From Bdellovibrionales bacterium (GTDB lineage Bacteria; Bdellovibrionota; Bdellovibrionia; Bdellovibrionales; UBA1609): a stretch of 32,762 nucleotides of DNA. The translations under genes were made by a program, and so were the position numbers. The notes beneath the pieces are model-generated. The model worked only from the letters and a program-made list of their open reading frames with translations. It searched no databases and had not been told where the DNA came from. Positions 23,829-31,883 of this stretch are shown here, in pieces (the stretch's first letter is position 1; each line of letters opens with the position of its first letter). Location: contig JABSOQ010000030.1 of the NCBI GenBank assembly GCA_013216195.1, positions 1 through 32,762 of the forward strand. Direction: 5' to 3'.

Positions 23829-24515
23829 TTAACTCTGAATAACCCACCAAAGGCGGCAATGCTGATTGAGCTGATTCAGCGCTGACGAGCTGCCATCGAT
23901 TGGAACGCGTTGATTATTCGTTATGATGAGTCGCAAAAATCGTTGATCTTCATGAGTGTAATCAATGAACGAGGTCACAACATCAACCCATGCATCTTGC
24001 CCAGACTTCAGCATGTAAAATCTGTAGTTCGAGGGTTCTATTCGTATCGAGGCAGCACGCTGACCGAGCACAAAATCATTTCGACTCGAGTGCTCATAGT
24101 AACTAGATGTGAGTCTTCCAAGCACTCCGTCGACCAGTATATGGAGATCCCATGAGAATGCCGTGTCGTGAAACTCACTGTTGGTCTCTCGGTAATACTG
24201 CTCATAGGAATCATAACCCCAGTTTGAATCGTGCATCGTCAAGAAGACTCTGGCGTCTCGACTGCTCTCGTAACAGTAGAAACCGAATCGATAATCTGTA
24301 TCGCCAAAGAACATATTGTAGGCCACATGCCTTCGTGCCCCACTGCCACTGTACTCAGTTGTGTAAACCCACCTTCTCTCTGACTCTTGATACCTTGATC
24401 CGCTAGTGATGGTGTCACCATTCCACTGACTTCGACTGGCCAAAGCCACTTCACTTTGGATCAGCGAGCTGATCAAAAACAGAACCAGAAATCCAAATTT
24501 CACCATGTCTGACAT
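23829..24515 (-). CDS. Secreted protein of unknown function
   Basis: 228 residues from the ATG at 24515, preceded by GAAAGGAAGG; the ORF track starts ten codons early. MSDMVKFGFLVLFLISSLIQSEVALASRS is a signal peptide, cut after ALA. The mature part is rich in Tyr, Arg, Ser and Asp, with predicted strands RHVAYNMFFGDTDYRFGFYC and RFYMLKSGQDAWVDVVTSF, and two Cys (FYCYES, QHCRLWW) that could pair. No family signature is recognised. It is followed by the interleaved hairpins and then the large lipoprotein gene on the same strand, 134 bases away. Confidence 0.66.
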   Translation of the reverse strand: MSDMVKFGFLVLFLISSLIQSEVALASRSQWNGDTITSGSRYQESERRWVYTTEYSGSGARRHVAYNMFFGDTDYRFGFYCYESSRDARVFLTMHDSNWGYDSYEQYYRETNSEFHDTAFSWDLHILVDGVLGRLTSSYYEHSSRNDFVLGQRAASIRIEPSNYRFYMLKSGQDAWVDVVTSFIDYTHEDQRFLRLIITNNQRVPIDGSSSALNQLNQHCRLWWVIQS

Positions 24516-24610
24516 AGCAACCTTCCTTTCTAAGAAAATTGACACGTAACATTATTTAGTGAGTAATTACTAATTTTTTAGTGCAAGCTAAAATGAATTC
24601 AGCTATACCT

Positions 24611-24643
24611 GCCAAGCCAAACAGGCGTTCGCCAAGCCAAACA
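24611..24643. repeat. 13-bp direct repeat with 20-bp period
   Basis: GCCAAGCCAAACA occurs twice exactly, at 24611-24623 and 24631-24643, separated by GGCGTTC. The period of 20 bp is close to two turns of B-DNA. It lies about 95 bases upstream of the 24515 gene start, a place suited to tandem regulator binding. An AT palindrome AGTAATTACT sits at 24562-24571. Confidence 0.5.
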
Positions 24644-24736
24644 TGACAATTGCGTCTCGTCAAAATCTATTTATTTTCAAATACTTATGGAACATCTCTC
24701 GAGCTGACCTAAGGTCTAAGTCGATACGAAATGAAC

Positions 24737-24767
24737 AAGCGATGAACCTAGTTGCAGGTCATCGCTT
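24737..24767 (-). terminator. Probable hairpin terminator of the 24807 gene
   Basis: AAGCGATGAACCT and AGGTCATCGCTT form a 12-bp stem with one bulged A and a 6-base loop, about 40 bases after the stop of the minus-strand gene. The T run after it is interrupted, so efficiency is uncertain. Confidence 0.55.
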
Positions 24768-24806
24768 AAAGTGTATTGCGGAAAACCTCAAATCGGCAGC
24801 TCTTGA

Positions 24807-25532
24807 TTACTCGTGATAACCCCAGCTTTCAACTGAAGAGGTGACCATCTCACCCTCTGCTGTGATCTTCACATCAACCGACATCTTGATGTCACCCTCT
24901 TCGCTCTCTGCCCACCCAGGCACGATATAGCCTAGCACTTTGCCTGACTCCGGGTGCTCTATGACTTTCCATTCATCTTCGGTGCCATCATCAAAAGAGA
25001 AATCGTCTTCGTTTTCGAAATCTTGTGTGTATATGAAGATCTCGTCAACCATCAGCCGACGAACTTTCGCCATTAGACCTTCATCTAGGCCACTTGGATC
25101 AAAGTGTTTCACGTGCTCACCGTACCAAGAGTTCTTCAGAATATTCTCGTCGCTGAAATTCACAGGATTGAGTCTTCTCAGCTCCCAACCTTCGCGAGTC
25201 ACTCGGCCTGAATCTGTAACCATCAGTTTTGCGACCAGCTTGGCATCGAAATCAATACCGCCAGTGCTAAATGCAACATCCATTACTGTGGTGATCTGCC
25301 GGCCACCATCAATGCTCACGGTTTGTGCATCCTCAGTGAAAACAAATGGCTCACCAATGCACGAATCAAGCTTCACGCCTTGTCGACCATAGTCCTGAGC
25401 CGCAACCTTGCAAATTTGTTGTTTGAGATTTTTAGCAAACATCAACTCACCTTTAGCGGGAGCCGCAAATGCTTGACCTGCACCAACAGTGCCGGCAATA
25501 ACTGTACTCGCAATCAGCTTTGATAATTTCAT
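24807..25532 (-). CDS. Secreted acidic protein of unknown function
   Basis: 241 residues. MKLSKLIASTVIAGTVGAGQAFAAPA is a signal peptide, cut after AFA. GGAGGGGGTG immediately precedes the ATG; the ORF track also counts the GTG before it. The mature domain has two Cys (KQQICKVAA and LDSCIGE) near its start, likely paired, then strands such as RQITTVMDVAFSTGG and DAKLVAKLMVTDSGRV, and a very acidic loop ENEDDFSFDDGTEDEW. It ends in a beta-rich DIKMSVDVKITAEGEMVTSS region. No family recognised. Likely periplasmic. Confidence 0.68.
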   Translation of the reverse strand: MKLSKLIASTVIAGTVGAGQAFAAPAKGELMFAKNLKQQICKVAAQDYGRQGVKLDSCIGEPFVFTEDAQTVSIDGGRQITTVMDVAFSTGGIDFDAKLVAKLMVTDSGRVTREGWELRRLNPVNFSDENILKNSWYGEHVKHFDPSGLDEGLMAKVRRLMVDEIFIYTQDFENEDDFSFDDGTEDEWKVIEHPESGKVLGYIVPGWAESEEGDIKMSVDVKITAEGEMVTSSVESWGYHE

Positions 25533-25937
25533 CACCCCCTCCTCATATATATATAACGCGAAATATCATGAGGCCTGGGCTTCGGTGAAACATCGCCAGA
25601 GCATTTGTAAAATAACAGAGCTTTTCTGCATGAAAATTGGATAAACCGAGAAAGCCTTATCATTTTTAGCCCACTATTTATGCAAGTGTTGCAGATCACA
25701 AGCCTATCTATTCAACCCTCTTCGCCTGACCGCATTTCACAACGCCAGACCAAAATTCAGACACAGATTTATATCTGGTATTTTTAGATACTTAGCCAAC
25801 TTACCTAAAGCAAACCGGCAAACTAATCGAAAGACGTGTTGTGAAAGGCAAAGTTAGCTGGGAAGACTTAACTTCTTACTTTAGCTGCTGAGAGCAAAAT
25901 TAAGGCACCTTGAGGTTTAGCAACTCGTGTTTTTTGA
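25533..25937. other. 400-base intergenic region, no gene seen
   Basis: A/T-rich, with TATATATATA just upstream of the secreted-protein ribosome site. I see no ORF with a ribosome site, no clear terminator after the coiled-coil gene, and no RNA gene. It separates the 24807 gene from the FHA/ExbB/ExbD-like operon, so the former probably has its own promoter here. Confidence 0.5.
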
Positions 25938-27677
25938 CTACTGCATAACAGTGACTCGGCCGCCACCATCAACATTTACTCTGATTTCAACATTGGGATT
26001 CTGCTTAAAATTTAGCGACTGAACAGGCAGCTCATATGCGCCCGTCTTGGTAAAAATCCGACCCTTCACTGCCGCAGGCTGAGTGTTTCCGTTGGCACTT
26101 TGAAACCGGTAGCTGATTTTGTAAATGCCTATTTCGAGCTCACTTGTTTGCCAAACTTCTGAACCTGGCCCATTGGTCGAGTCTAATGTGAAGACTGCTG
26201 GGTTGCCTTTGTACTTTCTCATCTTGGCATCATATCTGTTGAGCGTTGGAGACTTCACAACCAAATCAACATTATGTCTCGCAGTTGGCCACTGAATGAT
26301 GATCGCCATAAAGTTCGCCGCCTCACCCGATGAAGGATACTGAGTTTTCAAAGCTTCGAGCTGTCTTTCTAACTGCTGCTTCTCCGCTTTCATTTTTTCG
26401 GTCTGCATCACGACTTTTGCTTGTTGCTGAACCTTTTGCTCTAGAGCTTGGTTTTTGACTTCAAGCGCCTGGGCCTTGGCCTGCATGGCCGCACTTGTGG
26501 AGCTCGCAGCCTTGCCCTGCTGATTCAAGTTCGAAACCTGAGCTTGAAGTGCCGATGCCTGGCTTTGGAGCTTTTGATTTTGTGAGCGAAGCTGCTGACT
26601 TTGCTGCTCATACTTTTGCAACTGCTGAACCTGGGCCTGAAGCGATTTCGCCTCAGTTTCAAGCCTCTTAGTTCTGGCCGCAAGCTGATCGCTACGCTCT
26701 TGATATTGCTTCAGCTCAGCTGAAAGCTTTTGGTTTTTCTCTTCTGCTGACTTCATGCGATCTATCGCCATTGACAGCTTCTTTTCGGTAGACTTCTTGC
26801 CAGAAGCTGCTGATTTCAGCTGTACTAGCTGATTTTGCAGCTGCTTGTTCTGACTTTGGGTGCGCTTTTGCTCGGCCACTGTCTCTTCAAGCCTTTTCAA
26901 CTTACTCTGAAGCAATTCATTCTGCTCTTGCAGCTGAGCCACTTGCGAATTTGACTGATTCGCCGAGTTCAATTGCTTTTTTAAGTTTTGAATCTCGACT
27001 TCTAATTCGGCACTGGCTCCCTGAGCGGCCTTTGCAGACTTAAGCTGCTGCTTTAGCTGGTCGACCTGAGCCTGAAGAGCAGCACTGTTTGCACTGGCAG
27101 CCGACTTGCTACTGAGTTTTTCAAACAGCTCTTGGTTGCGCTTTTGAAGTTGCGCATTGTTTTGCTGTGCCGTCGCCAAGTCTTGCGAAACCTGTTGATT
27201 TTTTTGCTTCAAATTCTCAAAGGCTTGCTTGGCTCTAGCATGAGTGGTCCTCAGCTTGCCTAACTTCTTAAGTGCGAGCTTGAACTTCTTTTGCAGCCGA
27301 GACTGGCCGCCCTTGCTAGTCTCGAGCTGGTCGAGAATGTCTTGCAAACTGTTCTTTTTTTCAGTCAGTGTGGCGATTTCAAGCTGTTTTGACCTGAGCT
27401 GCTCTTCAATGCGGTTGGTTTGAGCTTCAGCAACAGCCATACGTTTCTTCATATCCCTTACAAGATTCGCCATCTCTAGCAGTTGCTCCCTGAGATCTTC
27501 GATCACCTCAGGAGAGCCGGCTTGTATCGGAGGCATGGGTGCCAACACTTCAGACTTTTTGCCAAAGTAGGGAAACAAAATCATTACTAAAATAATGAAA
27601 ACACCTAGCGCCGAAGCGAACAGATCGATCGCTGAGGTGCTGAAGACATTTATTTCACGGCTTCGCTTTTTGCTCAT
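25938..27677 (-). CDS. MotB/ExbD-like inner-membrane protein with long coiled coil and DUF2135-like C-terminal domain
   Basis: 579 residues. After a basic N-terminus, one transmembrane helix (about 15-38) reads STSAIDLFASALGVFIILVM. Asp18, at the start of this helix, is placed like the proton-carrying Asp of MotB, ExbD and TolR. Residues about 55-440 are an almost unbroken coiled coil rich in Gln, Lys, Leu and Ser (LQSKLKRLEETVAEQKRTQS and many similar). Residues about 455-579 form a beta domain (VDLVVKSPTLNRYDAK, GPGSEVWQTSELEIGIYKIS) resembling DUF2135-type extracytoplasmic domains. There is no OmpA-like peptidoglycan-binding motif. The start overlaps the end of the channel gene by 23 bases. 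It is the third gene of a three-gene operon and probably spans from the inner membrane far into the periplasm. Confidence 0.82.
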   Translation of the reverse strand: MSKKRSREINVFSTSAIDLFASALGVFIILVMILFPYFGKKSEVLAPMPPIQAGSPEVIEDLREQLLEMANLVRDMKKRMAVAEAQTNRIEEQLRSKQLEIATLTEKKNSLQDILDQLETSKGGQSRLQKKFKLALKKLGKLRTTHARAKQAFENLKQKNQQVSQDLATAQQNNAQLQKRNQELFEKLSSKSAASANSAALQAQVDQLKQQLKSAKAAQGASAELEVEIQNLKKQLNSANQSNSQVAQLQEQNELLQSKLKRLEETVAEQKRTQSQNKQLQNQLVQLKSAASGKKSTEKKLSMAIDRMKSAEEKNQKLSAELKQYQERSDQLAARTKRLETEAKSLQAQVQQLQKYEQQSQQLRSQNQKLQSQASALQAQVSNLNQQGKAASSTSAAMQAKAQALEVKNQALEQKVQQQAKVVMQTEKMKAEKQQLERQLEALKTQYPSSGEAANFMAIIIQWPTARHNVDLVVKSPTLNRYDAKMRKYKGNPAVFTLDSTNGPGSEVWQTSELEIGIYKISYRFQSANGNTQPAAVKGRIFTKTGAYELPVQSLNFKQNPNVEIRVNVDGGGRVTVMQ

Positions 27678-28497
27678 ACGGATCTAGCCGGTTGATGAGG
27701 TGCTCAAAGGTGTACTGGTAGATCGAGTTGATGTTCTTCTCTTCAGCGGTCTCTACCACATTCATCAGATAGAGCAGAATGGAGCTTTGAACTAAGGCAA
27801 GAAGAGTTGTGTCGAAAGCGACAGCAAGGTTGGCTGCGACTGTCTGAAGAAGAGTTGGATCCGTTGGGTCTGACTGGCCGACTACAGCCACAGTTCCCGA
27901 AATCCCGTAAACCGTGCCGATAAAACCTAGAGTTGGAATCAACCAAGAGAGATATCTTAGACGAGAGTAGAATAGGTCGAGATTTTTCTCAAAGATCTCA
28001 ATAAAGTGCTTCAGAGTATTTGTTGCCTCTTCAATAGACTTATTTGACTGAAACTTAAACACGATTTGCTGAATCAACTTGGGCAAGAGAGCCGATTGGT
28101 TCTCAACCACTGGTGAAATGGTGCGCAAGATTCTAGCTAGGTCTTTCGAAGTGTAGATCTTGTCTGGGCTTTCATTGAGCAAGCCCTCTGTGAAATAAGT
28201 CTTAGATTCTTCGTACTCGAGATAGCGCTTAAACAGTTCATGTAAGCCGATAAAGAACGGCAACCACATAAACATCTGAAAGCTGTAAGGGTAGCTAGGC
28301 TCGTTCATGCCAAATAGTATGTTGGCAAAGAATGGGGACATCACTTTGCTGCAGGCTATGGCGAGAGCATAACCTATAGCAATCGTGATCGAATACTCCA
28401 AGATGACAGGCACTGTTCTTTGAAGCTGAAACAGGCTTTTCAACAACTCTACCAGAAGGCTCCCTATAGCTGTGAATGCTTTCAGTATATTCTTCAT
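27655..28497 (-). CDS. MotA/TolQ/ExbB-type proton channel protein
   Basis: 280 residues from the ATG at 28497, which overlaps the stop of the FHA gene in ATGA and has GAGGG upstream. The ORF track start 22 codons earlier lies inside that gene. Four transmembrane segments are seen: about 30-52, 72-92, 183-206 and 219-246. The last pair carries the family hallmarks LIPTLGFIGTVYGISGTV and AVAFDTTLLALVQSSI, which line the ion path in ExbB, TolQ and MotA. A cytoplasmic helical domain of about 90 residues lies between helices 2 and 3. Members form a pentamer around two copies of the ExbD/MotB partner, here the downstream coiled-coil protein, and turn ion flow into rotation or pulling. The target is unknown. 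Confidence 0.87.
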   Translation of the reverse strand: MKNILKAFTAIGSLLVELLKSLFQLQRTVPVILEYSITIAIGYALAIACSKVMSPFFANILFGMNEPSYPYSFQMFMWLPFFIGLHELFKRYLEYEESKTYFTEGLLNESPDKIYTSKDLARILRTISPVVENQSALLPKLIQQIVFKFQSNKSIEEATNTLKHFIEIFEKNLDLFYSRLRYLSWLIPTLGFIGTVYGISGTVAVVGQSDPTDPTLLQTVAANLAVAFDTTLLALVQSSILLYLMNVVETAEEKNINSIYQYTFEHLINRLDPYEQKAKP

Positions 28498-29105
28498 AAA
28501 CGGCCCTCGCAGTATGGGCACTGAGTCCAAGTCGAAAGCACTACAGACTTGCAATGACGACAACGGATTCGAGCCACATGGGTTTCAATTTGCGATTGAT
28601 TCATCTGCACAGCAGGCTCAACACCTGGTGCACTCTGCACTTGTGGGTTTAAAACTTGCTTGTTCGGCTTAGGCTTAAGCGGTTTACTTTTGGGTGACGT
28701 AACCTGGTCTTGGCTTGCCGACTTGACCTGAGAGCGTTTGGGCTTTCGTTGCACCTTCACAGTTTTAGCCGGGTCTGTTACTGGCCGATCCAGCTCAAAC
28801 TCTTCTTCTCTGGGTTGGCCCATGAAATTTGCTTGAGTGGAGTCTAAAATGGTCTCCACAATCTCTTGAATTGTGAGAGGAGCCGACTTTCCAAAAACGA
28901 TCACATCTTCTGGGTGAAGCATCACTTTGTCGACTTTTTGTGTCTCATCATTGCGAATCACATAAGTTCCATATTTTGAATCAAGATCGATAAGTTCAAT
29001 CGACTCTTCTGAATGAAAAATCAACTCGGCATGAGCGCGACTGACCGTGCCGTCTGGTATGCAATAAGTGTTGTTCTCAGATCTACCAATTTGAATTTTA
29101 CGCAT
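28494..29105 (-). CDS. FHA domain protein with C-terminal zinc ribbon
   Basis: 203 residues, ATG with GAAGGG upstream. The N-terminus is an FHA domain: IQIGRSENNTYCI, then DGTVSRAHAEL and LIDLDSKYGTYVI. It keeps R8, S22, R23 and H25 used to bind phosphothreonine in FHA proteins; the usual Asn of NGT is Tyr. Residues about 100-175 are a basic, Pro/Lys/Gln-rich disordered linker. The C-terminus is a zinc ribbon with C182-x2-C185 and C196-x2-C199 (RCRHCKSVV, TQCPYCEGRL). There is no membrane segment, so it is cytoplasmic. It is the first gene of the operon and overlaps the channel gene by four bases, which suggests phospho-dependent control or assembly of the channel complex. Confidence 0.87.
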   Translation of the reverse strand: MRKIQIGRSENNTYCIPDGTVSRAHAELIFHSEESIELIDLDSKYGTYVIRNDETQKVDKVMLHPEDVIVFGKSAPLTIQEIVETILDSTQANFMGQPREEEFELDRPVTDPAKTVKVQRKPKRSQVKSASQDQVTSPKSKPLKPKPNKQVLNPQVQSAPGVEPAVQMNQSQIETHVARIRCRHCKSVVLSTWTQCPYCEGRL

Positions 29106-29122
29106 TTGGCCCTTCAGATTCG

Positions 29123-29145
29123 GAGTACTAATTTTAGAGTACTAA
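29123..29145. promoter_or_regulatory. Direct repeat upstream of the FHA operon
   Basis: GAGTACTAA occurs twice at 29123 and 29137 with a 14-bp period; each copy holds the palindrome AGTACT. It lies 18-40 bases upstream of the FHA gene start and may be an operator or lie in the 5' UTR. Confidence 0.35.
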
Positions 29146-29394
29146 ATAAGTGTGACTCATCTATATATTGAAGTCCACAACTTCACCACTGGACACGACT
29201 TGAGAAGGTGCCAATACCACTAATAATATTAATCCTTTGCCTAGTTACAAAGACAAAAGGCTAGGCCCAACATCAGCTAAGTTAACTGCTGGGTGCTGGT
29301 AGTTCAGACACTCTATTTGTTTGATGACTTTTGCAGCATAATCGGCTCAAAGCCATCACTTCAAACCTAATCGTTTTCATAGAATAGAAAAAAG

Positions 29395-29510
29395 AAAAGG
29401 CTCATCTCAGATTAGTTAAGTAAGGTAGGTTGTTAGGTAGGTTTTTTGGGACTTGGCGAGCGCCAATAGCTTTTTGACTATGAGCCTTTTTTACCTTCTT
29501 TAGCGAAGGT
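29395..29510. ncRNA. Candidate structured RNA or small inverted-repeat element
   Basis: AAAAGGCTCAT (29395-29405) pairs perfectly with ATGAGCCTTTT (29480-29490), enclosing about 74 bases with an internal hairpin TTGGC-GAGC-GCCAA and a doubled GGTAGGTT. On the plus strand the right arm runs into TTTTTT like a terminator; on the minus strand the other arm is followed by CTTTTTT. A second hairpin ACCTTC-TTTAGC-GAAGGT (29493-29510) follows at once. No ORF with a ribosome site is present. It could be a small RNA gene of either orientation or a MITE-like element; no target duplication was seen. Confidence 0.4.
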
Positions 29511-29619
29511 GCTTTCCCCTTTTGCTCCTGCAGCTAGTGCAAGTCCCCCCCCTGAAAGCAAAACTAGAATCTCAAAAATCAGCCTGATTTTCCACCAAAC
29601 TCACCGACAGTTCGACTCA

Positions 29620-29681
29620 AAAACTGTCAAAAAATCAGCTATTTAGACAGTTTTAAGGGGTAATTGTCAAATCTGACCCCT
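29620..29681 (+). repeat. Two hairpins, possibly REP-like, upstream of the repeat-protein gene
   Basis: AAAACTGTC (29620) pairs with GACAGTTTT (29646), and AGGGGT (29656) pairs with ACCCCT (29676) around AATTGTCAAATCTG. The second resembles, from memory, dispersed REP-type palindromes found near RAYT genes in several proteobacteria; this is unverified. The TTG start used in the ORF track falls inside its loop, which argues against that start. Confidence 0.45.
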
Positions 29682-29735
29682 CAACCTAGAATGAGAGACC
29701 AAGCATCGAGAAACGACACACCCCGGAGGCACAAC

Positions 29736-31883
29736 ATGCACCGCCGCTCACCTCAAAGGCTCAAAAGCTTGCGCAATTCTACCCTTCGCAAAACCAGTTT
29801 GATCAAACTCATGGCCTTTGCAATTGGCCTAATGATTTCTCTCGATGCTGGGGCCAATTCATGGGATGACTTTTTTGATGCCGCAAAGCTGAAGCGTGAA
29901 GATGTTGAATTCAAAAGCCACGACATGAGCCTATTTGGGGGCGCCTCACATGTTTCACCGCACTTCAAAAACCTAATGCTCAATCCTCTAGGCACCCCTA
30001 GCTACTTTCAAGTCACCAAGAATCAATTGAACGCAAAACAGAATGAAGTGGATCACCTGCTGATTCAAACCCTGGCTAAACAAGGTTTAGGAATCAGAAG
30101 AAACTTAGTCGGCAATTCCACGGCAGCCTACAAGGCCTTAAGCGAAAAGCGATATGCACTAAGAGATGCAATTGCCAAACTCTACTCTCTCAAAAGCAAA
30201 AAACTCACTGCCAAAGAAAAAAGTGATATTCAACACTTTGAAGACCAAGGGTCTCGCAGCTTCAACGAGAGCCTCGCCTACCTAGTTTATGTGGTACATG
30301 CGTCACAACTGCAGAGAAACAAATCGTTGAAGGCAATCAAAGGCTCAAGACTAAAGATCTTGGTAGCTGAGATTCTAAAAGAGCAACGCTACTCAGAAGA
30401 CATTTTTAAGCCCCTCTCCCCTGCCATTCGACAGGCCGCCGAGCAGACCGACATGAAGGCTTTGGCGGTTGGAGCAATTGACATGGCTATTGCCATTCAA
30501 AAGATCAAAGGCAAAATGTCAGAGCTCGGGTCTGAGATCGAGCAAGTCTTAAAACTCAAGACACCATTTGGCTGGCTGATCCTCGACACTCGGAAGAAGA
30601 GCTCGACTCATATGGGCCCGTTTTTCTTTGTCGTAGACACACACGGAGACGACACCTACATCGCCCAGCCTGGTCAGTTGGGAGCGCCAGAGGTCATTCT
30701 AGATCTCAAGGGTAACGACAAATACATTTACGAAAAAGCTTTGGCGAAAACCTCCGTGCAGAAGTTTGATAAAAGATCTGATCAAAGCACTCGTAGCTTT
30801 GGCTCTGGTTTCTTCTCTTATTCGTTTTTGGTCGACTTTGAGGGTAACGATCTATACCGCAGCACAAGCCTTTCTCAAGGAGCTGGGATGTTTGGTGTCG
30901 GTGTGCTTTGGGATCTCAGAGGCGACGACACTTATGACTGTTACAACTTCTGTCAAGCCGCTGCTAAGTTTGGCGCCGGCCTGCTGATAGACAATCAAGG
31001 GGCCAATCAACATTTTGTGTTTCGCGAAGGGCAGGCCTTTGCAAGCACTCTGGGCGCTGCCGCCCTACTCAATTTTGGCAACGAGCCTGACAATTACATA
31101 GCTCACAGGACTCCGACAGACTACCCGGCGTACTATGACAAGACTGTGAACTCGAGCTTTGCCCAAGGTGCTGCACTCGGCTTCAGAGCTGACTACATTG
31201 ATGGCAACTCGGCTGCAGGAGGCTTCGCTCTTTTGTTAGACGGTGGAGGCAATAACAAGTTTGAAGCCGGTTTTTATGCACAAGGCACGGCCTACTGGTA
31301 CGGTGTTGGAGCTCTGTTGTCGGGCTCAGGCGATGACGAATACTTGTCTTCTAAGTACTCACTCGGTAGCGGTGTTCATTTCGGCGTTGGCTTTGTCGAC
31401 GACTCAGGTGGTGACGACCAATACCAAGTCAAGCAAGAGCTCGGCATCGCGGCCGGCCACGACTTCTCACTTGGCTTTCTGATCGACCACGCGGGCAACG
31501 ATCGCTACTGGGCTGTGAACTTAAGCTTTGGTTGCGGCAGTGCCAATGGCATAGGCTTGTTCTGGGATATCAGGGGTAAAGACGAGTACACCATGACAGG
31601 TAAAGAAGGCTTTGGATGCGCAAGTGACCGAACCAGCAGGCACTCCATTCGTAACCGCAATCAGACCCTTGGCTTTTTTCTAGACAGCAAAGGCCGAGAC
31701 TCTGTAAATGCCGAAGACACAAAGATCAATGGCGAGCACCGGCGTAAATCATGGGTCAACGGCCCCATTAAGACTCCGAAACCGGCCTTTACCAAACCTT
31801 ACTACATTGGGATCGGTCGCTTCTCGCAAAGACCCCCGAAAGTGTTTCCCGATGGCTTCCCGTTAGTAAAAGATGAGCAATGA
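29736..31883 (+). CDS. Secreted GDD-Y repeat protein (solenoid-like), unknown function
   Basis: About 715 residues from the ATG at 29736, which has CCGGAGG seven bases upstream; the ORF track starts 24 codons earlier at a TTG inside a hairpin. A basic n-region and LIKLMAFAIGLMISLDAGANS form a signal peptide. An alpha-helical part of about 280 residues follows (ALRDAIAKLYSLKSKKLTAK and similar). From about residue 295 to 675 about twelve degenerate units of the form (hydrophobic)-x-D-xx-G-x-D-x-Y occur, often preceded by QG..GVG or GFG: THGDDTY, LKGNDKY, FEGNDLY, LRGDDTY, SGSGDDEY, SGGDDQY, HAGNDRY, IRGKDEY. The regular Gly and Asp suggest a beta-solenoid that may bind calcium. It differs from the GGxGxD RTX repeat. 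The last codons overlap a short ORF with an L,D-transpeptidase motif. Confidence 0.75.
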   Translation: MHRRSPQRLKSLRNSTLRKTSLIKLMAFAIGLMISLDAGANSWDDFFDAAKLKREDVEFKSHDMSLFGGASHVSPHFKNLMLNPLGTPSYFQVTKNQLNAKQNEVDHLLIQTLAKQGLGIRRNLVGNSTAAYKALSEKRYALRDAIAKLYSLKSKKLTAKEKSDIQHFEDQGSRSFNESLAYLVYVVHASQLQRNKSLKAIKGSRLKILVAEILKEQRYSEDIFKPLSPAIRQAAEQTDMKALAVGAIDMAIAIQKIKGKMSELGSEIEQVLKLKTPFGWLILDTRKKSSTHMGPFFFVVDTHGDDTYIAQPGQLGAPEVILDLKGNDKYIYEKALAKTSVQKFDKRSDQSTRSFGSGFFSYSFLVDFEGNDLYRSTSLSQGAGMFGVGVLWDLRGDDTYDCYNFCQAAAKFGAGLLIDNQGANQHFVFREGQAFASTLGAAALLNFGNEPDNYIAHRTPTDYPAYYDKTVNSSFAQGAALGFRADYIDGNSAAGGFALLLDGGGNNKFEAGFYAQGTAYWYGVGALLSGSGDDEYLSSKYSLGSGVHFGVGFVDDSGGDDQYQVKQELGIAAGHDFSLGFLIDHAGNDRYWAVNLSFGCGSANGIGLFWDIRGKDEYTMTGKEGFGCASDRTSRHSIRNRNQTLGFFLDSKGRDSVNAEDTKINGEHRRKSWVNGPIKTPKPAFTKPYYIGIGRFSQRPPKVFPDGFPLVKDEQ

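Noticed and set aside
25938-29105. Zorya-type defence system
   Set aside because: A MotA-like and a MotB-like gene are present, but the partner lacks an OmpA-like anchor and no ZorC/ZorD or ZorE-like helicase or nuclease lies beside them; an FHA protein is there instead.
29664-29735. TTG start for the repeat-protein gene
   Set aside because: The TTG lies in the loop of a hairpin with poor spacing; the ATG at 29736 has GGAGG at proper distance and keeps the signal peptide.
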